Shown: positions 7,100 through 13,792 of the stretch, piece by piece
How positions within the stretch are numbered: the stretch's first letter is position 1
How the letters are laid out: every line of letters starts with the position of its first letter
DNA from: Dehalococcoidia bacterium
GTDB lineage: Bacteria; Chloroflexota; Dehalococcoidia; Dehalococcoidales; Fen-1064
DNA length: 13,792 bases
Direction of reading: 5' to 3'
NCBI GenBank assembly: GCA_011192055.1
Contig: DUES01000167.1
Coordinates: 1 to 13,792 of the forward strand
Notes under the pieces: model-generated
Told to the model about the DNA's origin: nothing
Databases searched by the model: none
Seen by the model: the letters and a program-made list of their open reading frames with translations, nothing else
Position numbers and translations under genes: made by a program

Positions 7100-7888
7100 A
7101 TGAGCAGGATTACTGTGTTTTTGGCTGACTGGCAGGTGCTGTTTCGGGAGGGTATTCACTTCACCCTTTCCGGGGAAGATGATATTGACGTTATTGGTGA
7201 AACAACCGGTAGCGAAGAAGCCCTCGCTGAAATTCAAGCCAATCCGCCGAGGGTGGCTGTCATGAATGCTGACCATGATGATTTTGCCGGTGTCCGGACG
7301 ACCAGGTACATCAGGCAGAACATTCCTTCAGTAGCGGTGCTGCTCACGATAGATAACACCAGTGAAGAACACGTCTTTCAGACAATGAAATCAGGTGCAA
7401 ATGCCTGTATGACCAAGGACACCGACCCTGCCGACCTGATTGATATCATCAGGATGGTCGCACAGGGAAGGCATCCTATCGCTGATATGATGCTCATACC
7501 GGGAATAGCAGTCCGGGTGCTCAAGGAATTCGAGCAGTTCGGTACGATGAGTGAACAGGTAAATAACCTGATGCCTGGTCTGACAGGTATCGAGACCGAT
7601 ATTCTTCGGCGCATTGCCCAAACAGGCTCAGCGGAACAGGTTACACGGGCTATCAACATGAGCATTGATGAGATCGGGGAGCATCTCCGGCGCATTCTTA
7701 CCAAGCTGGTATCAAATGACCATATCCGTCAGGTAATGGCAGCGGCGCAGGACAGTCGCCTGTCAAATATTTCCCAGAGCCGTTCCAATGGCAAATCTGC
7801 CGAGGAGTTTATTACCAGGGATGAATTTGCCGCCTTTAAAGATACCATCTGGGAACGTTTTCGGTCGGCGATTGATGAAATAAAGTAA
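7100..7888 (+). CDS. Orphan NarL/FixJ-like regulator with degenerate (pseudo-)receiver
   Basis: From the ATG at 7100 the protein is 262 residues. The receiver fold (residues 3-125) starts ITVFLADWQVLFREG, typical of NarL-type proteins. The usual acidic pair is D10-W11, and the phosphoacceptor position in RVAVMN is N56 where Asp is required. K106 in the MTKD turn is kept. A GerE/LuxR-like helix-turn-helix is at 161-204 (LTGIETDILRRIAQ... to HLRRILTKL), with several usual residues changed. A helical extension of about 58 residues follows. In-frame starts also exist at 7046 (GTG), 7058, 7064 and 7070, and none has a good Shine-Dalgarno; 7100 was chosen because receivers begin here. It probably binds DNA without aspartyl phosphorylation. 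It lies between the two-component pair and the exported-protein genes. Confidence 0.82.
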   Translation: MSRITVFLADWQVLFREGIHFTLSGEDDIDVIGETTGSEEALAEIQANPPRVAVMNADHDDFAGVRTTRYIRQNIPSVAVLLTIDNTSEEHVFQTMKSGANACMTKDTDPADLIDIIRMVAQGRHPIADMMLIPGIAVRVLKEFEQFGTMSEQVNNLMPGLTGIETDILRRIAQTGSAEQVTRAINMSIDEIGEHLRRILTKLVSNDHIRQVMAAAQDSRLSNISQSRSNGKSAEEFITRDEFAAFKDTIWERFRSAIDEIK

Positions 7889-7902
7889 CCTATGACAGTA
7901 AC

Positions 7903-7929
7903 AGGTATACCTTTAACAAAGGTCTGCCT
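7903..7929. other. Hairpin after the orphan regulator
   Basis: AGGTATACCTTT (7903-7914) pairs with AAAGGTCTGCCT (7918-7929) around a 3-base AAC loop. The inner 6 bp are perfect, and the outer part has one mismatch and one G-T pair. No T-tract follows. It may be a terminator-like element for the gene ending at 7888, or an operator, because it touches the candidate -35 at 7929. Confidence 0.45.
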
Positions 7930-7958
7930 TGACAAGAAGCAGAATGTTAACATAAGAT
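7929..7958 (+). promoter_or_regulatory. Candidate promoter upstream of the exported-protein genes
   Basis: TTGACA (7929-7934) and TAAGAT (7953-7958) are 18 bases apart. Transcription from here would carry a leader of about 215 bases before the ATG at 8180, including both copies of the 19-bp repeat. A GGAGGTGA at 7971-7978 is not followed by a nearby start codon. Confidence 0.45.
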
Positions 7959-7993
7959 GTGGGATTATTGGAGGTGAACTGTACATAATAAGT

Positions 7994-8012
7994 GTATATA
8001 CATGTAACAATA
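7994..8012 (+). repeat. 19-bp repeat, copy 1 (GTATATACATGTAACAATA)
   Basis: This is identical to copy 2 at 8100-8118, 106 bases downstream. It contains the palindrome TACATGTA. Two exact copies in the leader of the exported-protein genes suggest binding sites for a regulator, such as the orphan regulator encoded just upstream. Confidence 0.6.
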
Positions 8013-8099
8013 TCTGCATTGATACTGTTCCGTAACCATACCGCAACTTTACATGACGAATTTTAATCCCGCCTTAACCCCGATACGATAATCTAAAAA

Positions 8100-8118
8100 G
8101 TATATACATGTAACAATA
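8100..8118 (+). repeat. 19-bp repeat, copy 2 (GTATATACATGTAACAATA)
   Basis: This is the second exact copy, 62 bases before the ATG at 8180, in the same orientation as copy 1. The TATATA inside it could also serve as a -10-like element, which would make repeat binding and promoter use mutually dependent; that is inference. Confidence 0.6.
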
Positions 8119-8179
8119 ATTACATACTGAAAATAAGGAATCTTGTACGATTACAAAACATGGAAGGAGGTGAGAGCAG

Positions 8180-9223
8180 ATGAGAAAAGTGCTGACAATA
8201 TTGCTGGCAGGTGCCCTGCTGATGTCGTTGATTCCGGCAGTTGTATATGCCGGACAAGGTGGTGTTACCGGCCACGGTAGAGGTGGCAACACCAAACCAG
8301 TGGTTTCGGATGTATATCTTGAGGACGCCAGCCAAGTCCTGCTAATCGATATGGTGCCTGAGGTGGAGTACTACGTGAGGGCTACCGTTAGTGATGTTAA
8401 CACCATTGACGACGTCGAGTACATTGAGTTCTATATCTATGACGACGCCACGGCCGAGACGTCGGACTGGGATGCTGACGAGTTTGTCATTTTCAAGTGG
8501 GACAAAACGGCGGGATGGACGATGGAGAACAACAGTGGCGGGTACGTCACCAGCTGGACGGTGGAGGGCGGCAACTGCGTTACGCCTAGCAATTTCGCCG
8601 TTACCGTTGATGACTGGACGCTGGCCTTCAAGGTTGGTAAGCTGGCCAAAGCTACTGCGACCTGGAAAGCCAAGGTCAGGGCGTACGACGAGAAGCCAGG
8701 AGGCAGCAGCATAACAGTCTCCAACAGTGCCACAATGGGTGCCTTCTCCGAGGTTGGCTTCGGCCAGGGCACGGTCGTCCTGGGTAGCGTCCTGGATGGT
8801 ATCGAGCCAGGCGCATGGGGTTACATTACGGACCCAGGCACCTACCGCATGACCACCAAGGCCATCACCAACGCAAGCTACGAACTGCAAGTCCACTCAA
8901 CGACAACATGGACTGACGGCAGCGGAAACAATGTCACTCTAGCCCAGGGGACGGACGTACCCGCTGGTCCCTCGGAGTTCAACCTAGTGATTGATGACGG
9001 GCAGACCGGAGCCGGCACAGGAATACCCGCAGTCGCTCAAGCGGTGCTGATAGATACCGCTACCACCATCACAGGCTACGGCTCAGAGGGACGTGTCGAG
9101 GTACCGAAAAACACCTCAGAGGGTACCGCTGACCACGAAATGTTCATGGGATTGGCCTTCTCTCTTGTCGGTATCGAGGAGGTTGACTACTACGGTACGA
9201 TTACATTTACCGTAAAGAACTAG
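8180..9223 (+). CDS. Secreted protein of unknown function
   Basis: This 347-residue exported protein was not recognised as a member of a named family. Residues 1-24 are a classic signal peptide (MRK, hydrophobic LTILLAGALLMSLIPAVV, cleavage after VYA). The mature part is rich in Thr, Ser, Gly, Asp and aromatic residues in alternating beta-strand patterns, with no membrane segment, no Cys pair apart from C133 and no catalytic motif, so it is probably a beta-sandwich surface or matrix protein. Translation should be very strong: AAGGAGGTGA (8164-8173) is a near-perfect anti-16S match six bases before the ATG. The next gene starts 15 bases after its stop, so the two form an operon. It may associate with the anchored partner encoded next, an S-layer or envelope role being possible. 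Confidence 0.8.
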   Translation: MRKVLTILLAGALLMSLIPAVVYAGQGGVTGHGRGGNTKPVVSDVYLEDASQVLLIDMVPEVEYYVRATVSDVNTIDDVEYIEFYIYDDATAETSDWDADEFVIFKWDKTAGWTMENNSGGYVTSWTVEGGNCVTPSNFAVTVDDWTLAFKVGKLAKATATWKAKVRAYDEKPGGSSITVSNSATMGAFSEVGFGQGTVVLGSVLDGIEPGAWGYITDPGTYRMTTKAITNASYELQVHSTTTWTDGSGNNVTLAQGTDVPAGPSEFNLVIDDGQTGAGTGIPAVAQAVLIDTATTITGYGSEGRVEVPKNTSEGTADHEMFMGLAFSLVGIEEVDYYGTITFTVKN

Positions 9224-9238
9224 ACGTGAGAACTGCTT

Positions 9239-10771
9239 TTGAATCGATTTCTTAATAGTAACAGGGGGAGGCTGGTTTCCGGCCTCCTTCTGCTTTTTTT
9301 CACCATTACAGTCCTCCTCCCCACCCCGGCGGTGCACGCCCAGGGGGGCGTGGCCCTGTCCGGAACCTTCAGTTTGCAGGAGTTCGAGCTACCTCAGGGG
9401 ACTGAGATAAGTCACCCGAGTATCTACCTGGTGGTCTTCAACCACAGCGATAGCCCGATGGACATCAATATGAAGGTCGATGCCCCCTACGGGGTAGAAG
9501 TGCTGATAGGCGAGACCGAGTTCACTCTGGACCCTGACGGTGAGCAACGGCTCTTCGTAACCATCAGGGTCACCAAGGACACCGCACCCGGCGAGTACGA
9601 ACTGATAATAACGGCTAGAAGTACACCGGTGGGAGAAGTGGGCAGTACAGGAGCCGCACTCGCCTCCGCCAGTGCCCAGAGTGCAAGCCTGATAGTAACC
9701 GGCACCGCTGCTTGGGTTAAGGCCCGGGTCATCACCGCGGACGGCTTCCCAATAGAAGCCCAACTCAGGCTATTCAAGGTGCTGGACGAGAAGGTTAACA
9801 ACATCAGCCAGACCGAGACGGGAGAGATGGAAGTTACGGTTGCCCCGGGTACATACCGCATCGTCGCCTACATTGCCGGCAGGGTACTTGCCCAGGAGGA
9901 GTTCGAAATCAGGGCTGACGAGACCAAAGAGATCGAGCTCATGGTACGGACAGCCTATATTGAGCAGTTCGGCATCGAGGAAAATTACCCGCCGGATTCC
10001 AACGACCTGAGTTTTATTCGCATGGTCTACAGTATAAACAATCTCTCCGGCCCCCTGGACGATGTTGAGGTCTTGCTCAAGGTCACGCTGGATGGACAAC
10101 CACTGGAACAGGTGTCGTTGATGAGTTTCGGACGTCTGGAGGCAGGGCGGACCGGAGGGAGTGGCAGCTATATACCGGCAGCAGGATGGAAACAGGGCCA
10201 CTACACCTTTAAACTTGAACTCCACGTGGAAGACGAGTTCTATATCGAAAGCGAAAAACAGGAGCTTTCACTGAAGCCTTCTGTAACAGCCCCAATTGGC
10301 ATCAGCCTTTACTGGTGGATACTGATTGGTGCAGCCATTATCGCGCTGGCAGCATTCCTCTGGTTCAGGAAACGTGGCGAGGAAGAGGAAGAAGAAGAGA
10401 AACCGGAAGAAGAAATACCGCCAGCCGCTGAGGAAGAAGCCGAACTTCCGGAAGCAGAAGCTGAAGCAGGCGAAGAAGTAGAGCCTACTCTACCTGAAGA
10501 AGCGACGACAACAGAGGAAGAGGTATCTCCCACTGCTGAGGTGGAAGAGGAAGCTGAAACGGCGGAGGAAGTGCCACCTCCGACTGAAGAAGCGGCGACA
10601 ACCGGGGAAGAGGTATCTCCCACTGACGAAGTGGAAGAGGAAGCTGAAGAAGTCCCCGAAGGGGAAATCGAGGAACCACCTGAGGCAGTGGTGGAAGCCG
10701 AAGTGATTGAAGAGGTACCCGAAGGAGAAATCGAAGAGCCTCCTGAAGAAGGGGACAAACCTGCCGTGTAG
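9239..10771 (+). CDS. Membrane-anchored surface protein with acidic repetitive C-terminal tail
   Basis: This 510-residue protein has a signal peptide at about 1-35 (VSGLLLLFFTITVLLPTPAVHAQ), an extracytoplasmic part at 36-355, one membrane helix at about 357-376 (SLYWWILIGAAIIALAAFLWF) and a RKRG stop-transfer. A Glu/Pro-rich tail follows at 381-510. Residues 38-128 resemble a NEW3/Ig-like beta-sandwich (PGEYELIITA at its end). Residues 160-235 look like a carboxypeptidase-regulatory/CNA-B-like fold (GTYRIVAYIAGR), and 240-345 is probably a third beta domain. By the positive-inside rule the tail is cytoplasmic. The start is TTG at 9239, the only start preceding the signal peptide, with a weak Shine-Dalgarno; coupling to the gene ending at 9223 is likely. 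The function is unknown; it probably anchors or exports its neighbour. Confidence 0.82.
   Translation: MNRFLNSNRGRLVSGLLLLFFTITVLLPTPAVHAQGGVALSGTFSLQEFELPQGTEISHPSIYLVVFNHSDSPMDINMKVDAPYGVEVLIGETEFTLDPDGEQRLFVTIRVTKDTAPGEYELIITARSTPVGEVGSTGAALASASAQSASLIVTGTAAWVKARVITADGFPIEAQLRLFKVLDEKVNNISQTETGEMEVTVAPGTYRIVAYIAGRVLAQEEFEIRADETKEIELMVRTAYIEQFGIEENYPPDSNDLSFIRMVYSINNLSGPLDDVEVLLKVTLDGQPLEQVSLMSFGRLEAGRTGGSGSYIPAAGWKQGHYTFKLELHVEDEFYIESEKQELSLKPSVTAPIGISLYWWILIGAAIIALAAFLWFRKRGEEEEEEEKPEEEIPPAAEEEAELPEAEAEAGEEVEPTLPEEATTTEEEVSPTAEVEEEAETAEEVPPPTEEAATTGEEVSPTDEVEEEAEEVPEGEIEEPPEAVVEAEVIEEVPEGEIEEPPEEGDKPAV
10496..10750 (+). repeat. Internal repeats encoding the acidic tail
   Basis: Two 21-residue copies, beginning EEATTTEEEVSP and EEAATTGEEVSP, lie at 10496-10558 and 10586-10648. 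Two 13-residue copies of EVPEGEIEEPPE plus one residue follow at 10649-10687 and 10712-10750. The tract looks expandable by slippage or unequal recombination, so its length may vary among strains. Confidence 0.7.
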
Positions 10772-10794
10772 TAAAAAAACTGCTACAGCCCGTG

Positions 10795-10842
10795 AGAAAA
10801 AATATCGGCCTCGAAGTATATTCGGGGTCGATTCATTTTTTA
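10795..10842. terminator. Bidirectional rho-independent terminator
   Basis: A 12-bp stem (10804-10815 with 10821-10832, two G-T pairs) with loop GTATA is flanked by an A-run on the left and a T-run (10836-10841) on the right. It can stop rightward transcription of the exported-protein operon and leftward transcription of the gene at 10899-11453. Confidence 0.88.
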
Positions 10843-10898
10843 AGCCGTGTTTCTGGAAATCTGTATAATCCGGCCTGCGGTGCTGAGCAGGAGCAGGG

Positions 10899-11453
10899 CT
10901 AGTAGACCTTTCCACACACCGTCCAGTCAACCGAATTCAGCAGCCGGTTGTACTGGTCCAGGATATCTTCTGTCAGCGGGTGCTCCGGTCCGTCTGACTC
11001 TATATCTCTAACCCGCAGGGAGTAATACGGGCGTTTAAGGCCGGTAGTATTGCTCCATATCCCCGTAATCCGGTCACTTTCATCAATAACAATCAAACGG
11101 TAAGAAGCAACTGTAACAAAAGCAGTTACTGCTCCGCTGGCGGATGGCTCGGATGTTTCCGGGGAACTCTTTGACCCATCTGCCTGAATAGCGGGTCTTT
11201 CCAGTACTATCTCACGGTTATCAACCACGAACACATATCCGGGCATAATTTCCGATGGTGCAGTTATCGCAGGATAGCCATCGGTCCCTGCCGCGGAAAG
11301 AGTTACACCGGACTCCGGGGCTGTTTCCGCAGGTTGTGCGTATGCAATATCACTGCCAGTGTCAACATCGGCATAGGTGTAGGAAACCAGTAACGATGCA
11401 AGAATGGATACGCCCACCAGGGGTATCAGTAGTTTTACCCATCTCCTCGGCAC
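10899..11453 (-). CDS. Membrane-anchored or secreted protein of unknown function
   Basis: This 184-residue protein was not recognised. Residues 1-6 are basic (MPRRWVK), followed by a hydrophobic helix at about 8-26 (LLIPLVGVSILASLLVSYTY), either a signal peptide or an N-terminal anchor. The remainder is extracytoplasmic, with a low-complexity Ser/Ala/Glu stretch around 90-110 and a C-terminal region containing a beta-rich core (AVTAFVTVASYRLIVIDES) and a single Cys in the last residues. The start is GTG at 11453 with GGGAG eight bases upstream, and that ribosome site is inside a predicted leader structure (11460-11544). It converges on the exported-protein operon and shares its terminator. 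It has no visible link to the phage-like genes upstream, which have their own terminator. Confidence 0.7.
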   Translation of the reverse strand: MPRRWVKLLIPLVGVSILASLLVSYTYADVDTGSDIAYAQPAETAPESGVTLSAAGTDGYPAITAPSEIMPGYVFVVDNREIVLERPAIQADGSKSSPETSEPSASGAVTAFVTVASYRLIVIDESDRITGIWSNTTGLKRPYYSLRVRDIESDGPEHPLTEDILDQYNRLLNSVDWTVCGKVY

Positions 11454-11459
11454 TCTGGA

Positions 11460-11544
11460 GCTCCCGACGCAGACTCAAAGCCAAAAGCCTTTGGACTGTT
11501 ACCCGCAGCTTTTGTCTTCTGCCAACAGCGTAGGCTCGGGGAGC
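11460..11544 (-). promoter_or_regulatory. Structured leader with possible Shine-Dalgarno sequestration
   Basis: On the minus strand the leader can fold as a three-way junction. P1 pairs 11536-11544 with 11460-11467, one base bulged. P2 pairs CTGTT/AACAG (11524-11528 with 11496-11500) and GCAG/CTGC (11519-11522 with 11505-11508). P3 is a perfect 5-bp stem with a 4-base loop (11481-11494). The 3' arm of P1 contains the Shine-Dalgarno GGGAG. It matches no riboswitch class that I recognise. Confidence 0.45.
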
Positions 11545-11607
11545 TAAACAGACAGTAAACATACTATCCCTGTTTCTAAACATTTAATAAATATTTCAGA
11601 GTTATAC

Positions 11608-11640
11608 AGAAAAATACCACCGGGCATTTAACCGGTGGTG
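11608..11640 (-). terminator. Rho-independent terminator of the 70-residue gene
   Basis: Perfect 8-bp arms ACCACCGG (11616-11623) and CCGGTGGT (11632-11639) with an 8-base loop are followed, reading leftwards, by TATTTTTC. This ends minus-strand transcription 36 bases after the stop at 11675 and isolates the gene at 10899-11453. Confidence 0.85.
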
Positions 11641-11674
11641 CAGATTTACGATCATAGGCGAGCACCTGTCCGGA

Positions 11675-11887
11675 CTAGGTATAAACAGCGACTACTACTG
11701 ATTCACTGGCGTTGTGGGTATCAAAGAACAGCACGGCAACTTTCCTGCCCGCTGCCATCTCCACTGCCGGTATGTTACGTGCCACGGGAACATCCTCGAG
11801 GTAAATCTTGTGACTGCCGGCCATTTGCACTGTGGCCGTATATCCCCCGGAATCAAAGCTCCTTAATATTGCTTTACTCAGACTCAT
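11675..11887 (-). CDS. Small beta-rich protein, possible phage-tail/spike-associated OB-fold protein
   Basis: This 70-residue protein has no signal peptide or membrane helix. The pattern SGGYTATVQMAGSHKIYLEDVPVA, then AAGRKVAVLFFDTHNASESVVVAVY, gives about five short beta-strands with a VPVA turn and a DTHN loop. This is reminiscent of the small OB-like barrels in phage baseplate spike (gpV/gp45-like) proteins, but the match is by eye and weak. The start ATG at 11887 has AGGAGGT nine bases upstream. It lies 105 bases downstream of the large tail-like gene on the same strand and has its own terminator, so the two probably share one transcript ending here. Confidence 0.7.
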   Translation of the reverse strand: MSLSKAILRSFDSGGYTATVQMAGSHKIYLEDVPVARNIPAVEMAAGRKVAVLFFDTHNASESVVVAVYT

Positions 11888-11992
11888 TTCTACCTGACCT
11901 CCTCTGAATGGCTGGTTATTTAATTACGGTACAATGACCTGAAATTTTACCACCCTGCTTAACCCATGCAATTCACCTGCCGGGTATCTTCA

Positions 11993-13792
11993 CTACACCG
12001 CGCCAAGTAGCAGTCGTTGTTCGTATTTTCCCTGTTGCGGTTGATAGGTCATTACCACCGTAACTACTCTGCGTTTCGCAGAACTGAGTCCCGCCCTTAT
12101 ATCCGTTATGTCAACAACGTCATACAGTTGCTGGCCGCAGTTTACGGGTATTCGAATCATACCGCCGACCGATTTTATCTCCGCCTCTCGCAGGAAGGCT
12201 TCTCCCCTCTCTCCCGCCCGTGCTACCGTATCGAGATTTCTATCTTCCACCTGGACCAGCCTGTCGTGAAGTCGTTCAACCTGGTCCCACTCGAATGAAT
12301 CAACGATTATGGATTCACTCTCTGCCGGGTCGAAGCCTTCCACCTGGACACGGTTAATGTTCCACGCACCGGTCCGATAACAGCCTTCAAATATGGCATG
12401 ACCCTGCCCGTAGGAATAGACTGAACTGTCGGAAGACTGCGGATTGACCAGATACGCCTTGTGCCCTTCAAGAAACAGGACGTCAGGCACAAATGACAGT
12501 AGCTTCCCGATGATGTCACTACCCCGGTTACCGGGATGAATAGTGAAGTCAGGGTAATAGCCAGTGACAACGGTGGACTGTGACTTTGCCTCGAGTTTCA
12601 GGCCTGCCCTGGCAAGGATAAAACCCAGAATGTCCTTAACCGACATCTCATCCGAGTCCTTGTTCCAGCGGAACTGGTGACGGGCCCGCCAGTCTTCGGT
12701 AAGCCGCCAGGCATTTTCGGCATGCAACACCAGGCACGCCTTTCCCCTGCCACTGGTATGTTCAAAGGACTCAAGCCGGAAAGCAGGACCGGCGCTGATT
12801 TCATTGCCCTGGGAGGTCACGTAACCGATACCGAGTTCCAGTTGACATCCCCTATCGAGTACGGAGAGTGCGCCGCTTCCCGGTGTTGCATACCTTCCGT
12901 CATCATTCCTGAGTTCAACTGTCAGGCCGCCCCCATTGGGGTGAGCCTCAAGTCCAACTGACATTACATCACCGGTAAGGTTAAGGCTCTGTTCTGCCAT
13001 CGCGGCACGCCAGACTCCTGACGGACTTGTCAGCCAGCAGTAGTCACCATGATGCGCTATTGCCAGTCCATATTCGGTAGACAGGTTGAGGGGCACCGGT
13101 TCGTGCCACAGGCTATCCACAAAATCCGTGTCCAGGATGGTATGAGACCAGAACGGGCGATTGTATAGCTCGGTGCCGGAAAACTTTTCCACGTGAAGGC
13201 TGCGATACACGTCCGGTTTATCCAGAAATGGACTTGTGTATTCGAAATCACCCCCCGAGGGAGCCGATGCCATTTCCTTTAGAGCAGACCATGTACCGGA
13301 AGTTACATCACCACCGTCGCCGTAGACCAACGACCACAGCTTGTAGTTGTCGCTGGTGTCCTGCCCGGCGACAAGCAGGTTCCAGTCGGAGTCATAGACA
13401 GTGCCGACACCGGAAAGAATACCGGTTGTCTTGTCCCAGGCAGACTTTGCCTGCCAGTTACCGCCAGCATGTTTCTTAACGTATAGTGTGGAATAATCGG
13501 CGAAAAAGACCGCCAGGTCGCCGTTGGGTTTATAAGCAGCCGCCAGTCCCTTAATAGTAGTAGTTGGCGAGGCATCCAGCAGTTCCGGGCTGCCCCATGT
13601 AGCGCCGTAATCTGTGCTCTTGATGCGCCGGAGTTCCTTGCTGGAATTTATCCAGAAAATGGATACCTCCGCTCCCAGTGAAGCGGCTGCTGCCACAACG
13701 CAGCTATACTGACCGGTATATGTCCATGCGGTAAAATCGGATGCCGGGCCGGGGTTGGTTACCCTCTGCCAGTAGAGCTTGCGGGCATCCCC
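11993..13792 (-). CDS. Large protein with beta-propeller-like N-terminus and phage tail/baseplate-hub-like C-terminus (5' end beyond window)
   Basis: The frame is open to the right edge, so the 599 residues seen are a C-terminal part; a GTG at 13696 is an internal codon and probably not the start. Residues about 1-265 have repeating blade-like units, one with an Asp-box (STDYGATW, 59-66), followed by NGDLAVFFAD and similar strands, as in sialidase- or lectin-type beta-propellers. From about 267 the sequence changes: LTVELRNDDGRYATPGSG with a following GCQLELGIGYV is the pattern of phage minor tail proteins. Later SDIIGKLLSFVPDVLFLEGHKAYLVNP and a C-terminal YDVVDITDIRAG resemble baseplate-hub/tail-lysin scaffolds. 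The likely role is receptor or glycan recognition by a tail-like particle. No signal peptide is visible in the seen part. Confidence 0.75.
   Translation of the reverse strand, partial: GDARKLYWQRVTNPGPASDFTAWTYTGQYSCVVAAAASLGAEVSIFWINSSKELRRIKSTDYGATWGSPELLDASPTTTIKGLAAAYKPNGDLAVFFADYSTLYVKKHAGGNWQAKSAWDKTTGILSGVGTVYDSDWNLLVAGQDTSDNYKLWSLVYGDGGDVTSGTWSALKEMASAPSGGDFEYTSPFLDKPDVYRSLHVEKFSGTELYNRPFWSHTILDTDFVDSLWHEPVPLNLSTEYGLAIAHHGDYCWLTSPSGVWRAAMAEQSLNLTGDVMSVGLEAHPNGGGLTVELRNDDGRYATPGSGALSVLDRGCQLELGIGYVTSQGNEISAGPAFRLESFEHTSGRGKACLVLHAENAWRLTEDWRARHQFRWNKDSDEMSVKDILGFILARAGLKLEAKSQSTVVTGYYPDFTIHPGNRGSDIIGKLLSFVPDVLFLEGHKAYLVNPQSSDSSVYSYGQGHAIFEGCYRTGAWNINRVQVEGFDPAESESIIVDSFEWDQVERLHDRLVQVEDRNLDTVARAGERGEAFLREAEIKSVGGMIRIPVNCGQQLYDVVDITDIRAGLSSAKRRVVTVVMTYQPQQGKYEQRLLLGAV

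Noticed and set aside
10309..10758. Antisense serine-rich open frame opposite the acidic tail
   Set aside because: It is a codon-bias artefact of Glu/Pro/Thr codons read on the other strand, with no ribosome site or motif.
11993..13792. Calling the right end a complete prophage
   Set aside because: Only one hub-like and one small protein are visible, with no integrase, terminase or attachment site in the window; left as a possibility.
1..13792. CRISPR array, tRNA or rRNA genes
   Set aside because: No regularly spaced repeats with unique spacers and no cloverleaf or rRNA-like sequence was found on either strand by eye.

Overview
The window looks like chromosome of an uncultured bacterium, most plausibly a Chloroflexota/Dehalococcoidia-type organism. 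That placement is inferred from gene style (PurL with an N-terminal PurS-like part, a dehydratase-like enolase-superfamily enzyme, an XRE regulator beside a sensorless kinase) and not from any marker gene. No rRNA, tRNA, CRISPR array or transposase gene is visible.

Layout: positions 1-4845 are a minus-strand housekeeping/metabolic block. It holds purL (running off the left edge), an enolase-superfamily dehydratase-like gene, a YqeY/GatB-like gene and an FAD-dependent dehydrogenase. A cluster of dispersed palindromic repeats lies between the last two. At 4846-4980 two back-to-back sigma70-like promoters drive the FAD gene leftwards and an XRE regulator rightwards; the XRE transcript is probably leaderless.

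Positions 4981-10771 are a plus-strand regulatory and envelope block: XRE regulator, soluble histidine kinase, OmpR/PhoB-type response regulator (4-nt overlap with the kinase), three 11-bp tandem repeats that look like a PhoB-type binding site, an orphan NarL-like regulator whose phosphoacceptor Asp is Asn, and then two exported proteins. One exported protein is soluble and secreted; the other is anchored by one membrane helix and carries a long Glu/Pro-rich repetitive tail. A 19-bp sequence occurs twice upstream of the exported pair. A working hypothesis is that the kinase/regulator pair controls the orphan regulator, which in turn controls the surface proteins.

Positions 10795-10842 hold a strong terminator that separates converging transcription. 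Positions 10899-13792 are minus strand: a membrane-anchored protein of unknown function behind a structured leader that could hide its ribosome-binding site, a 70-residue protein with its own terminator, and a large protein open at the right edge that joins a beta-propeller-like N-terminal part to a phage tail/baseplate-hub-like C-terminal part. The right end may therefore be the edge of a prophage or other contractile or tail-like particle locus.
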